Shown here: piece by piece, positions 34,850 to 49,456 of the stretch | How the letters are laid out: every line of letters begins with the position of its first letter | How positions within the stretch are numbered: position 1 is the stretch's first letter | From: Intoshia linei | Taxonomy: Eukaryota; Orthonectida; Rhopaluridae | Direction: 5' to 3' | Assembly (NCBI GenBank): GCA_001642005.1 | Contig: LWCA01000083.1 | Coordinates: forward strand, 1 to 57,556 | DNA: 57,556 bases | Translations under genes and position numbers: made by a program | The notes under the pieces: generated by a model | Database searches by the model: none | The model's input: the letters and a program-made list of their open reading frames with translations, nothing else | What the model was told of the DNA's origin: nothing

Positions 34850-36422
34850 TTGCAAAATATATTTTTTAGAAATTTTACAATACCTTTAATAAATAATAAA
34901 TTGATAATTCAATAAGGTTAATATTTATATTGAACATTAAAGTTATACTGCAACATGGTGAATTAATAAATAAAGTTGCAGATTTTTTAAAATTTTGAAT
35001 TTATATTTACATTTAGACTAAAATTTAGTTGCTACTAAAGATTATTGTATTTTTTTAGTTTTTAACAAGTGGTAGAAATTAACTTTTCAGAATATATTTT
35101 GAATTATTGAACTTAATAGTACATACAGTAGTAATTACGTAAATATTGAAAAAGTGCACCATCAATTTGAAAAATTTTCATCAAAATTAATCAACTCTAA
35201 ATTAATTATCTTTTAGTATTCAGTGATTATTTTTATATATTTTTGTTGTAAATCTATGCGAAAAAAATGAATACATAAATTATGAAATTGGTAACCCTGG
35301 AGAGATTTTATTATATAAGGAATTATCGTTGGTTAGATATATTTATCAAATGGACGATGAAATTAAACTCAAACCAGAATTTATGTAATTAATTATGCAT
35401 TGATTAAATATTGAATAGTAATAAGGGCTTTATGTATTTTATGCTTACAATTTTACTACGACTCATTTTTTTGAATATATATTTTACATTATATAAACTT
35501 AGCTGTCACATAGTTATATTTCGGTTAATAGGTGTAAAGCAATGGTTGCCGATTAAAATAGTGTACGGACCCCACTTAAAAATATGTATTTTTTTGACTC
35601 AAAGGAAACATGAAATGTAAAAGATTTATGAAAAAATTAAAGGTTTTTTCTCATAAGATTTGGTAAAATTGAATTTTTTATGTTGAGTTTTGGATTAGTA
35701 TTAATTGGATTAATAAGTTGTTGGCTAATAAGATTTGGTAAAATCGGATTTTTTAAAAAAAATATTGGAGAAACAATATTTCCATTAAGCGTTGGTAAAA
35801 TTGCATTTGTATATTGGGTTGAAATAAGAAGTTTATTTTCATAAGATTTGGTAAAATTGAATTTTTATATTGTGGTTTGATTAAGTGGATTTTCTTATAA
35901 AGTTTGGTAAAATCGGATTTTTCTCTGAGGCTTTGAAATAGTTTTTTATATTAAATTTTTGAAATAATGTATTAGTCGTTTAGGCTTTGGGATAAATTGT
36001 CAACATCTGGCAACTCTGTAATAAATATTAAAAACCCTTCTATAAAAATAAATTAAAGTTAATACAATTTTTTTTATATTCTATTTGAATCTCACGGACC
36101 CCAATTGGGAACCACTGATTAGTGACTGTAAAGCGATTTAATTTTAATGACCGGGTTGTCATGTACTCTTTATGTTTGGTATAATTAAAAATAAATATTT
36201 CAATTATAAAAATGGTTCTCAGAAAATGTGTTAAATTTTAGCAATCGGTTACCTAAAATTTGGTCTAGACTCTAGAATCTAGACTGAAAAATAGATATAT
36301 TAGTCTTTATATGACACAAATTATTACTAAGAATCGGTCGAATTAATGGATGATGTTTATGTTAAAAATTTAGCTCGAAAAGACAAAATGTAGACGTAAT
36401 ACCTGAAACTGACAAAAAGAAA
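34850..36422. other. Intergenic region before DUS3, mostly a hAT-like element
   Basis: No gene is seen in 34850-35539. The divergent promoter regions of the small minus-strand gene and DUS3 must lie here. A hAT-like element occupies 35540-36117. An ATG at 36346 opens 15 codons (MDDVYVKNLARK) just before the DUS3 frame but does not splice to it with a clear phase. Confidence 0.45.
35540..36117. mobile_element. hAT-like element containing an internal GGTAAAATxGGATTTT array
   Basis: The left end CAATGGTTGCCGATTAAAAT, followed by GGACCCCAC, pairs with the complement of the right end, CAGTGGTTCCCAATTGGGGT-CCGTGAG. Between them (35640-35930) at least five copies of CATAAGATTTGGTAAAATTG-type units, each followed by a GATTTTT run, are spaced about 60 bp. 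The same core recurs at 12275-12600 and inverted at 55500-55660. No ORF is present. Confidence 0.6.
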
Positions 36423-39400
36423 ATGAGAGGTTGTACAAAAAACAGACCTAGGGCGAATAAAAATTACAAAAATGACTTGCAATTATGTTCCAAAGTAGCA
36501 ATATCCGTAAAATGCGACATAGATACCTGTAAACGATGTCACAACATTGACGAATATCTGTCCTTAAAAATAAAAGATTTGGATGGACCTTGTCCTTTTG
36601 AATCTAAATTGGATAAATTTTGTCCTTATGGTTTAACATGCAGATATTCAAAATCTCACAGTTTAAAAAATTTAAATAGTAAAGATGTAAATACCCTAAA
36701 TTACTTTGAAACTTTTAAATCTGAGAGTAACGCATTTAATTTACCCACAAAATTGTTGCTTCAAAAAAAGAAGTACAATTTTGAGACTTCTAAATCGGTT
36801 ATTGCTGGAATCTGTCTTGATTTAAATAGGGACAGAGAAGATTTAATTGAAAAGGAGAATAATTTGGTAATCTATAAAGAAAATTTAATTATAATTAAAA
36901 TTTAGAGAAAAAATTTAAAAACTAAATTATATTTGGCTCCACTTACAACAGTATGAGACTAATTTCACTTATGATACTTAATTTAATGTTAGCTTGGAAA
37001 TTTACCATTTCGAAGAGTGTGTATAGACATGGGAGCTGAAATTACGTGTTCCGAAATGATTTTGGCAACTAGTTTACTCAGATCAAATGTTAGTGAACAT
37101 GCTCTTTTGCGTAGGCATGAATCAGAAAAATATTTTGGTATTCAGGTTATATTTTGTAATATCCATTTATTTACACAAAAATTAGTTGGCTGGTGGTTTT
37201 CCAGATACAATGACTAAAGCGACTCAGTATATTAATGAAAATTGTAACGTTGATTTTATTGATATCAACTGTGGTTGTCCAATCGACTTAATCTGCAACA
37301 AGGTGGATTATAGAAAAATTGGATATTCAATTTTATTTAGGGTGCCGGATCCATGTTAATGGTTAAGAAGAAAAAGCTATTTTCTATAGTTGATTGCATG
37401 CACAAGGTTTCCAATGTACCAATAACGGTAAAAATACGTACCGGTATAAAATACCAGGCAAATACTTCTCATTTACTACTTAAACAAACTTATCAACGTG
37501 GTGCTGTTGCTGTAACTGTAATTTATTATTTACATTATAGTCTCTTTATTTCTAATAAAAAATTTCAGTATTATATAAAAAAAATATAACATCTTCCGCG
37601 TTCTTTGAACCGGCTTTAAACAACTTGAAAGATATTTGTATAAAACTAAAGAATAGTGATCATAGCAAAGACTATTTTAAAAATTTATATATTCATAAAA
37701 CCAAAAATTGCGAGGAGATATCAGTGAAATTGCGTATATTGTACAGAATAGTTGGTTTGATCGTAGGTCCAAAAGGGGCAACTGAAAAGAATCCAACAAA
37801 AAACACTTTTATTGTAACACCTTCTCATGAGCGGGAACCGGTTTTTGAGTTAACTGTATCCAAATTAAATATAAAATCAGCATTTGACGAAATCAAAGAA
37901 TATGTAGTTAACCGTACCAATGCAGCAGTTTACTACAAATCATATGTGATACCAGGATCGGAAACTGTAATGTACGATTTAAAACAGGAACGTGATTTTG
38001 AAGAAAATATTTTAAAAATCAAAGATAAAGATTTAGTTAACACGGAAAATTCTTAAAATTTGAACAGTAAAAATACTCTTAAAGTAAACAGTTTATATAA
38101 TCAAATTCGTAAAGAAAAGGAAACTGAGCCAATATATAATAAATACATTAAAAAGTGTGCTATATTCTAAAGTGCTAAAAAATTTTTTTTATTTAGATGC
38201 ATGGCAGAAGTAAAGATCAGAGATATACAAAAAGATCAGATTGGGACTATTTGAAAACATGTTCCAGTGACAATCCTGATCAAATTTTTATTGGTAATTT
38301 TTTAATTTTACAGATACATCATATACATTGGTTAGACAGTTAATAAATCTTGCATATGCTTGTACTTTGTATCTGTTTGTAATGTCAACGATATCAACAT
38401 TAATGTCAAAAATGTAGAATTGATTCTTTTTCGGATTAACAAAAGGGCTAACTTTTCATATAAACTTGACCATTTTCGTTAAGTTCCGTATTAAACGAGT
38501 TATGCCAATATCATGTAACTTTTAAATTGCAAAAATTTCCTTTTTTAAATCATATGTCATTGTATTTGGGATTGAGTAAAACATTACATTTTATCAAGAA
38601 AAAACTTTCAATTTTAAAATTGATACAGAATGGAACTGCATAAATTAAATATTCTAAAGTATTCATTATTTGAATGAGGAAACTTTTTATGTGCAGTTTT
38701 ATTTCCTGATCTAGGTACAGAGACTGAGAAACGTTTTTGGAACCCCTATGTAACTATGTATAATGTATTTTAATTTTTTAATTGTAAATTATTTTAAGGT
38801 AATGGTGATATTTATACGCAACAAGAATATTATCAAAGATTAAACGATTATGGATGTGAAAATGTTATGATTGGAAGGTTTTCAAAATTTTGTCTAAGAT
38901 TCAATGTTTAATGCAGTGTTTCTCAGACTGCTCCGCATGAGATTATATTAGATCTTTTTTATTACTTTTGTTTGATTTTTTGTTTTATAATCCTTTACTT
39001 GTATAAAATTGAATGTCTGTTTATTTTACCGTTTATTTAAAAAATTAACATCGTATACTTTAAAAAACCCAATATCTAATATAGCTTATCGCAGGTGATG
39101 TGTATATGTACATTTTATTTTCCGAAATTGAGTTATTAGGGTCAAAAATCCAATTAGTTCTTTTTTTAAAATTAAAATGAGCATAAATTTTTTAAATTTG
39201 TTCAAAATAACAATTGGCGATTCGCCAACCGTTGAGAACTACAATATTAAACTTATTTATTTAATTTAGTTAAATTTATTTGCCACATTTTACCGGGTCG
39301 TCAAAATATTTTTACATTTGTTATAATTACTTATGCCTAGACTTGTATTATGTATTTTAGTTTTTGGCGTCTGCTGAAATTTCAAATTTGAAATGTTACC

Positions 39401-40340
39401 GTCATCATCGGTACATCTCATTTTCATAATTCAAATTGTAACGGTACATCTCTATATGTAAATGACACTAAAATGAGAGTCGTAAGAGTCTTAACACAAT
39501 AAAAAATAGAATTTCTATGGGGTCAAAAAATAATGTTATAAAATTAAACCTTAGTTGAGAATGTCTGATATATTGAACATTGAAACTTTCTAGAAGTGAT
39601 TTTATATAAATAGTATATCTATCTTTAGAGGAGCTTTAATAAAACCTTGGATTTTTCGCGAAATAAAAGATTCTAAAGATTGGGATATCAGTGCATCTGA
39701 AAGATTTGAAATTCTTAAAAAGTTTACAAATTATGGATTAATTCACTGGGGGTCAGATTTACGAGGTTATTTCTCTATTTTTTTTATTCTTTTTTAATGG
39801 ATTTTTTTATTTTGCCCCAAAAATAAATGTATTCATTTCCCGTTCGCTCATTATTTTTATTAATATTTAATGACCTGATATGTATAATACATTTAAATTT
39901 TTTAAGTAATCATGATAATTAGGTATTGAAACATGTAGACGATTTTTATTAGAATGGTTATCATTTTTATATCGATATGTTCCTATTGGAGTTTTGGAAT
40001 ATATGCCACCAAATAAACAAAAAATTAATGAAGTTAATCCTGAATTTGTCGGTAATATCTACATTTTTAAATTAATTAATTAATTTGTTCAATTAACTTT
40101 GTAAAGTACTTTTTACGAATATATATTTATATTTAGCTAGAAATGATTTGGAGAAATTAATGACTAGTAAAAATTGTAAAGATTGGATTACTATAAGGTT
40201 ACCTATTTAGATATTACATTTTTATAAATATTATTTATATATTTTATATTAATAATTACAGTGAAATGCTACTGGGAAAAGTGAAAGAACCATTTTATTT
40301 TGAGCCTAAACATAAAGCAAATTCTTATACACCATTGTAA
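36423..40340 (+). CDS. DUS3L: tRNA-dihydrouridine(47) synthase [NAD(P)(+)]-like (DUS3L)
   Basis: Eleven exons: 36423-36866, 36906-36950, 36993-37145, 37186-37302, 37341-37517, 38197-38293, 38799-38877, 39629-39765, 39923-40051, 40137-40197, 40262-40340. Phases close to 505 residues from this ATG (human about 650). The N-terminus has two CCCH-type zinc-finger stretches ([38 protein letters not shown]). The TIM barrel follows with [25 protein letters not shown], the active-site [12 protein letters not shown] (catalytic Cys of GCP), [27 protein letters not shown], and the C-terminal [21 protein letters not shown] and KHKANSY. It reduces U47 in the tRNA variable loop using an FMN cofactor. The open frame extends upstream to about 36366, so the true N-terminus may be an undetected upstream exon. 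Early introns are 38-42 nt; later ones reach 751 bp. A KH-domain ORF sits in intron 5. Confidence 0.92.
37569..38056 (+). pseudogene. MEX3-like KH-domain ORF nested in DUS3L intron 5
   Basis: An open frame follows a TTTCAG site at 37563-37568. It contains [56 protein letters not shown] and [13 protein letters not shown]. This is the second KH domain of MEX-3 proteins (V-G-L-x-V-G-P-K-G-A-T, then T-x-x-I-V-T-P-S-R-x-x-E-P-V-F-E-V-T-G), including the GxxG loop GPKG. About two residues are missing just after GPKGAT. MEX-3 proteins bind mRNA 3' UTRs to control translation. The first KH domain and the RING finger are absent. Including this stretch in DUS3L mRNA would break the frame. It is most likely a decayed retrocopy fragment, but no stop lies in the 160-codon frame and the substitutions are largely conservative, so a small active gene cannot be excluded. 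Confidence 0.65.
39000..39200 (-). repeat. Dispersed modular repeat family, fragment in DUS3L intron 7
   Basis: Read on the minus strand it gives the CCAATTGGGTTTTTGACCCT-like module (near 39150) and the AATAAACGGTAAAATAAACA-type 3' region (near 39030), as in 50190-50320. It lies next to a GTTGAGAAC-type hAT debris string at 39230. Confidence 0.45.
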
Positions 40341-40520
40341 ATGTGTTTTCATACACTAATAAAAATTTTATATTCATTTTTGTTTAATCTGGGCCAAAGT
40401 TGGAGGAAATAAAATAAAATTACATTATTAATTTTATTCAGTAATTCAAAAATTGGTTTATAACCCAGTCTGTATTATTTTCATGTCAGAGCATCTAATT
40501 TAACCACATGAACCTTTATG

Positions 40521-40979
40521 CAATGGTTCCCAAAAAATATATTGTCGACCCACTTAACAGTATACAAATATTTTTAGAAAAAATCAATTACTACAAAATA
40601 GTGAATATGTTTATTATATTATTATAACAGCAACTAAAAAATGTTATCTTTTAACAATACTGGTTTTATTTTCGTTATAAAGCATACTTTAATATAGTTG
40701 TCACCCTAGCTACTAGGGCATAGTATACAAACAATTGTAAATGTATGATTGTTCTATTTTGTTTATATACGTGCTATTATCTCGTAAGAGTTAATAACAT
40801 TTAAATTTATTATAATCCGAATTTCAAGAATTTTATATTATACATGTATTATATTATCATGTAAATAAAATTAATGTTAACGATTCTAATTTAATTTTAA
40901 AATTTTTCTTAAATCTGCGGCTCCCTCAGACTCTGTAGGTGCACCTTGTGGGGCCAAGCCCCCCATTTGTGAGCCATTG
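40521..40979. mobile_element. hAT-like element between DUS3L and ACAA2
   Basis: The left end CAATGGTTCCCAAAAAATAT, continuing to GTCGACCCAC, pairs with the complement of the right end, CAATGGCTCACAAATGGGGG-GCTTGGCCCCAC. The flanks CTTTATG and CTCTATG match at six of seven positions. Length is about 459 bp with no ORF. Inside, CTCGTAAGAGTTAATAAC near 40783 is a terminus of the TTAA-type element seen at 46426-47374. Confidence 0.65.
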
Positions 40980-41335
40980 CTCTATGGTCCATTCACGTTT
41001 TGTGGTTGTCAGGAATAACAGGCTAAGAAAATTATTACTTTTAGTCTATTTCAGGGGATATATGTATCTTGTGTAAATCACTCGTTTGTTTGTTGGTTAT
41101 TGTTATTTTAAATTGTTGGTGTCACAAAAAAAAACATATGAAAGCACTGCGTTATAACTTAGAATTGTGTTTTTTTTATGGTTTATGACAAAGAGAATTG
41201 AAATTTGGAAAATTTATTTTGATATATTTTAAACGAACAGTAGAATTTATAACATCAAATACTAAAGCCTTAGAACTTGATCTTAATGAATTGTAACCCT
41301 GATTTTCCAAATAAACTAAAATATCAATTGAAAAT

Positions 41336-44790
<3,455 letters not shown>

Positions 44791-44808
44791 TAATAATGAT
44801 TAAATAAA

Positions 44809-45072
44809 TTACTCTACAAATATATAACGATCTTCAACATTTGGATTCTTCAATTTGATTAAATATATAATCATGCACTTTTCAATATTTTTTGATTCCA
44901 TATGATTTTCATAACAGGCTTCAACGCAGCGTTCCTTCATGTTGTTATTGAAGCAATAATCGCATATATCGTAACATCCCATCATACTTCTAGGTTTCCG
45001 TATATTGCATTTAACAACTTGACAAATTGAAAATATAAAAGCAGTCAATATTAATAAATAAAAACTTTTCAT
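44809..45072 (-). CDS. Secreted six-cysteine peptide precursor, eclosion-hormone-like spacing
   Basis: An 87-residue single-exon frame begins with a clear signal peptide (MKSFYLLILTAFIFSICQVV, then KC). The mature part has six cysteines, C-x3-C-x2-C-x8-C-x3-C-x12-C (GCYDICDYC ... RCVEACYENH ... KC). Insect eclosion hormones have C-x3-C-x2-C-x12-C-x3-C-x10-C, so the framework is similar but two loops differ. A basic RKPR site after the signal region could be a processing site. It converges on ACAA2 with only 18 bp between stop codons. Other possibilities are an unrelated cysteine-rich neuropeptide or a host-defence or gland peptide. Expression and folding are unproven. Confidence 0.65.
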   Translation of the reverse strand: MKSFYLLILTAFIFSICQVVKCNIRKPRSMMGCYDICDYCFNNNMKERCVEACYENHMESKNIEKCMIIYLIKLKNPNVEDRYIFVE

Positions 45073-48000
45073 TAAAGTAGAAACAAAGAAATGATTAAGA
45101 AATAAAAAATAACAATTTCATATATAAATTCAACAAATTGATTAATTGATACAAATAGAATACGTCATAATTTATATGACTATTAAACTGCACGGTTGTA
45201 CTATAATAATTAATTAGCTGAATTATTTAATCCGACTTTTATTATTATTATTGTATTTATATTTTATTTTAATTATTTTATAATTAATTTTATTTAATCT
45301 CTAGTATTAAAATTTTTAGAATCTTTATGGCTTATTTTAATCCAATTTATTTAATTAAATTTTTAGGCTTATTAGCTTAGTATTTTTTTTAATTAGAGTA
45401 ACTCCAATACAATTGAGTCACGATTGAGCTAAGAGATGTACACAATGTAAATAATAATACTATACTATTAAATCTACTATATCATACATGATATATACAA
45501 TAGGGTGTCAACGGTATCTTAAATGCAATGCCGCTCAGGAATAATTAGATGCTTATATGCATTTAAAGTGTTAATTTGTTGAAAAAAATTATTTTTATAC
45601 ATTAATGAACTCGCAGGCTCCAATTAATTTTTCAAAATAATATTTAAACTTTTATAAAAATAAACATATGTTTACTCTATTTTAACCTTTTTATTTTAAT
45701 TTTCTTGGATTTTTAGTAGTTTTGTCATGAAAAATTGTTAATCTAATCATTAAATTCTAATGATATCAGGTTTGTTTTTCCAATCGACTTTGTTAGAATA
45801 TTTTAAATGAGTTCAATAAGATGATCATTAACGATTAGTTATATATTATTAGGGTCTTAAATAATTTACAGATTAAGTTTTAATCTGAAAGATTAATAAA
45901 CAATAACTTATTGTACTATTTTCTTATTATCTACTTAACTATACATACACCAATGTAAGTAATAACTAAATTTATGATTATGTAGTTGCGTTTTAGTCAT
46001 TAATAATTAAACCATAAATAAACTACGTATTTTCTTGTCGTAGAACATTTCTGAAAAACCTATCAATTTTGCCAATTGCCAACATTTAGTAGTACCAAAT
46101 AGGTACCTATAAACTGAAAAAAAATACTACTAAAAATAAAATATATTAACAGTGGATGTCACCTACATGGCCTATGTAAATAAAAGCTTCAAAATGGAGT
46201 TAAATCAAAATTTAAAAAATAGATAATGTAGAAAACATTTCATTGATCACAGCGCAAATATTTTAAATTCGAAATAATTAACGCATAACAACAAATACTA
46301 ATTATTAAAAATAAAAATAACTAAAACTAATTAAATCAAAGCAAAATATAACTCGGTTCGAGATTGTTTGCTATTAATTATACAATTATGACACGAGATT
46401 GACACGCGTTCGTTTATTTTTGCATTTAACCCTTACGAGACTATGCTGATTTTCGAAATTGAAAGCAAAAAATTTCACTTTTGAAATGTTAAAAAACACT
46501 AAAATTTAAAGCTCAAAATTCACAAATTTCAAATGTTATTGCTTTATAAAGTGAACAACTTAAATTTGGCTTTAATATTTGGCCAAGAATTAGCAATAAA
46601 ATTTATTTAATTTATGACATGCAATTACAGTCACGTCTCATCTATTGTAATTCAAATATATAAATGTGTCAACATTTAATTTAGTCTTTGCTTCCGATAA
46701 AATCCTTATTTTAACCTTCCTTTATTTTTAATTAATAATCAAATTAGGTGTTTATAATTAAATTGAACAATACATAATGATATTTTAAACATTAATTTTG
46801 ATTAATTATTACAGAAACATGAATAAATTACAGAACTAACAAACTAGAGCAGGGTTCCTAACATTTATTGCACCAGCGCCGACTTTTCCATAATTATTTA
46901 TTATAATTATAAAATTGAAAATATAAAAATATTTATTATAATATTTTGATCAACACTGTAAATTATTATATTTTCTAAAATTCTCCAACGCCCGCAGAAA
47001 ATTTCAAAACGACCACATTGCGAATGTCTGAACTAGAAAAATTTAAATTTGACACTTTTTTTTATGCCAGAATTCAGATGATGTGACATTTTTGTAGTAA
47101 AATATAGCAAATAAATAGTAAAATATAATGAATTATAACTTTCTCTCGTAATCGTAATCGAATATTTTATTGTCAGCACTATGTAAACAGTGATAATAAA
47201 ATTAATTTTATGAGCAGTAATTTGTTTCAAATTTATATTGGTACCGCCTTATTATGGTGTGTATACAAACCAATGTAAATTTATGTGTGTAGTTTTTGGC
47301 ATCTATACAAACCAATATGAATTTGTGAGTGTAGTTTTTAACATCTATACATGCAATTGTCTCGTAACGGTTAAGTATGATTGTTTTTAAGAATAATAAA
47401 AATTTGTTACTTGTGTTTTAACATAAAATAATAATTATCGAAATATGACCACAATATATTTAGTTGGCCACCGGGAAGTATCATTTTTATGGTAATATAT
47501 CATTAGTATCGGAATAATAATTTAAATTTTTTATTCTAAAATAAAAATCTATAAATAAATATATACAAGTGTAATTAGTCCTGATCTGTAGATAATTCAT
47601 CTCTAAAATAAAAAAATTTTCATCGAAATACTAAGTAGGTTAGTTGAACGAAATTTTATAATTTTGATTTAGATGTTCCAAAAATTCCGTTAAATTTGAC
47701 TTATACTTTAAATATGTTACCGTCGGTTTGAAGTATTATACTAATACATAGAACATTTTCCAACTTTTTAACGAATTTCTCACAAATTATATTATGAAAG
47801 TGAAGGGATAATCATTAATTAATAATCTGAAAATTACAGATACATATGTCGCGTATTTACCAAAATAATTAAACAACAATATTGTTTTTAAAAACGTTAA
47901 ATTTGATTAGTTGTATTTTTCAATATTTTAAATACATATATGAACTTAAAATATGACGAGGAATCTTTTAAAGCTGTTTTTAAATATGTAACTGAATAAA

Positions 48001-49456
48001 AAAAATGACGTCAAATTATCAAAAAACAAAGTTTTTTATTGATTTTCTTGTAAAATTTTATTTTGTTTTGATAAACGTATCCATCAAATTATGATCACAA
48101 ATTTTGAGTAGTTTCTATCGCATCGTTTTTTTGTTATTTATCATTTATTAATTGTTCAAAATTAGTATCATGGTTAGGTGTATATCAAAAATATAAATTA
48201 ATATCGAAGGGTTTTTTTAAATTGACTAATTCATTTATTAATCCAATTAAAAAAATATCTCTTTGCACCTCTTGAGGTGCTGCTCCCCGTTAAGAACAAT
48301 TACTTAAGACCAGGAGTTTTACTACAATTTTTTTTGAGTATACAAATATAAGGATATTGAAAAAAAATTTAATTTACATGTATTTTACAATAATAATATG
48401 TAATTAATAAAAGAAAAATTTATAAATTAATAATCTACATAATTACTCAAAGTGCCACCAAAATTATTCTGTGGCTCACTGGTTGTTGGCCCCTGATTTA
48501 AACGCTTAAAATAATTGAATTATCTCAACTCAATCATCTGTCATGTTTTATGGGAAATTTTATTTCTAATCTATAAGAAAAAGAAAGAAAGTTTCAACAA
48601 ATAAAAGTTTGATAACCTCAAACTATTTCTCAAGAATTTTAATTTTAGATTGTGTCAATTTAGAATCCTTACTTAAAAAGTTGAAAAAGTTCACTGTCTC
48701 GCAAACTACATTACAATCCATTGTGGGTAAAATACATGTACATTGTACAACTTTAGTATAAGTATTTCTTATACTCGAATTCGACCAAGGGTCGCATATG
48801 ATTTGTTTCGCTCATATCCGTTCTAGACATGGTTCGATTTGAAAAACATAATTAAAAATTTTTCACCAAACATAAATTGATAAATGTTGAAAGATAATTA
48901 TAAAATAAGATTTAGTAGTTAAGATTATGACAAAGCAATAATCGATACTTTTAAAATTACCAAACAATCTAGAAAACTTGGCTATTTATAACTCAACATT
49001 TAAATATAAAAATATAACGGTGATATTTGAAATACATATCAATTCAAAATTTACCAATTTACCAATTTATTAGCGCGTGAACCAAACAAAAGAACATTCA
49101 TTACAGTATTATAGAAAAAAGGAATAAAACTGACACACCGCCAAGTATTGATATTTAAATTTAAAAATACTTGTTTCATCTATCAATAGACATGAATTAA
49201 TCAATCATTGTACCATTTTCAATTTCCATTTCCAAATCAGAGACAAACTCAATAGTTTAAAACACCCAAATTCATCATAGTGTGATGTAGTTGTAATTTA
49301 ATTACAGACATATCTATTTATTTTAAAAAATTATACAGCTGTTTACACGTAAACAATTTAATTTAGCCTAATATATGGCCATTTAATGCAATATTTTACT
49401 TTTTTGCTTTTTAAATTTGTTTGTTTACCATATTTATATGATAATTCTCATAGGAT
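45073..49456. other. Long intergenic region without a recognisable gene
   Basis: About 4.4 kb. It holds a TTAA-flanked element (46426-47374). A hAT-like end starts near 46853 (CAGGGTTCCTAACATTTATT) with a companion near 46990-47035, and hAT-like debris lies at 48265-48495 (CACCTCTTGAGGTGCTGCTC; GTGGCTCACTGG). All other open frames are short and low-complexity. The promoter of the lectin-domain gene presumably lies near 49300-49450. Confidence 0.5.
46426..47374. mobile_element. 949-bp piggyBac-like non-autonomous element (TTAA-flanked)
   Basis: The left end TTAACCCTTACGAGACTATG and the complement of the right end, TTAACCGTTACGAGACAATT, are inverted and start in TTAA, the piggyBac target. Near the right end a 57-bp subterminal unit (TATACAAACCAAT...GTGTAGTTTT) is duplicated at about 47262 and 47308. 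Solo ends with the same CTCGTAA(G)GGTTAA motif occur near 40783 and 54493. No transposase is present. Confidence 0.7.

Noticed and set aside
37353-37589. Continuation of DUS3L exon 5 past 37517
   Set aside because: The conserved block ends at GAVAVT with a GTAATT donor; reading on gives a hydrophobic non-conserved tail, so it is intron.
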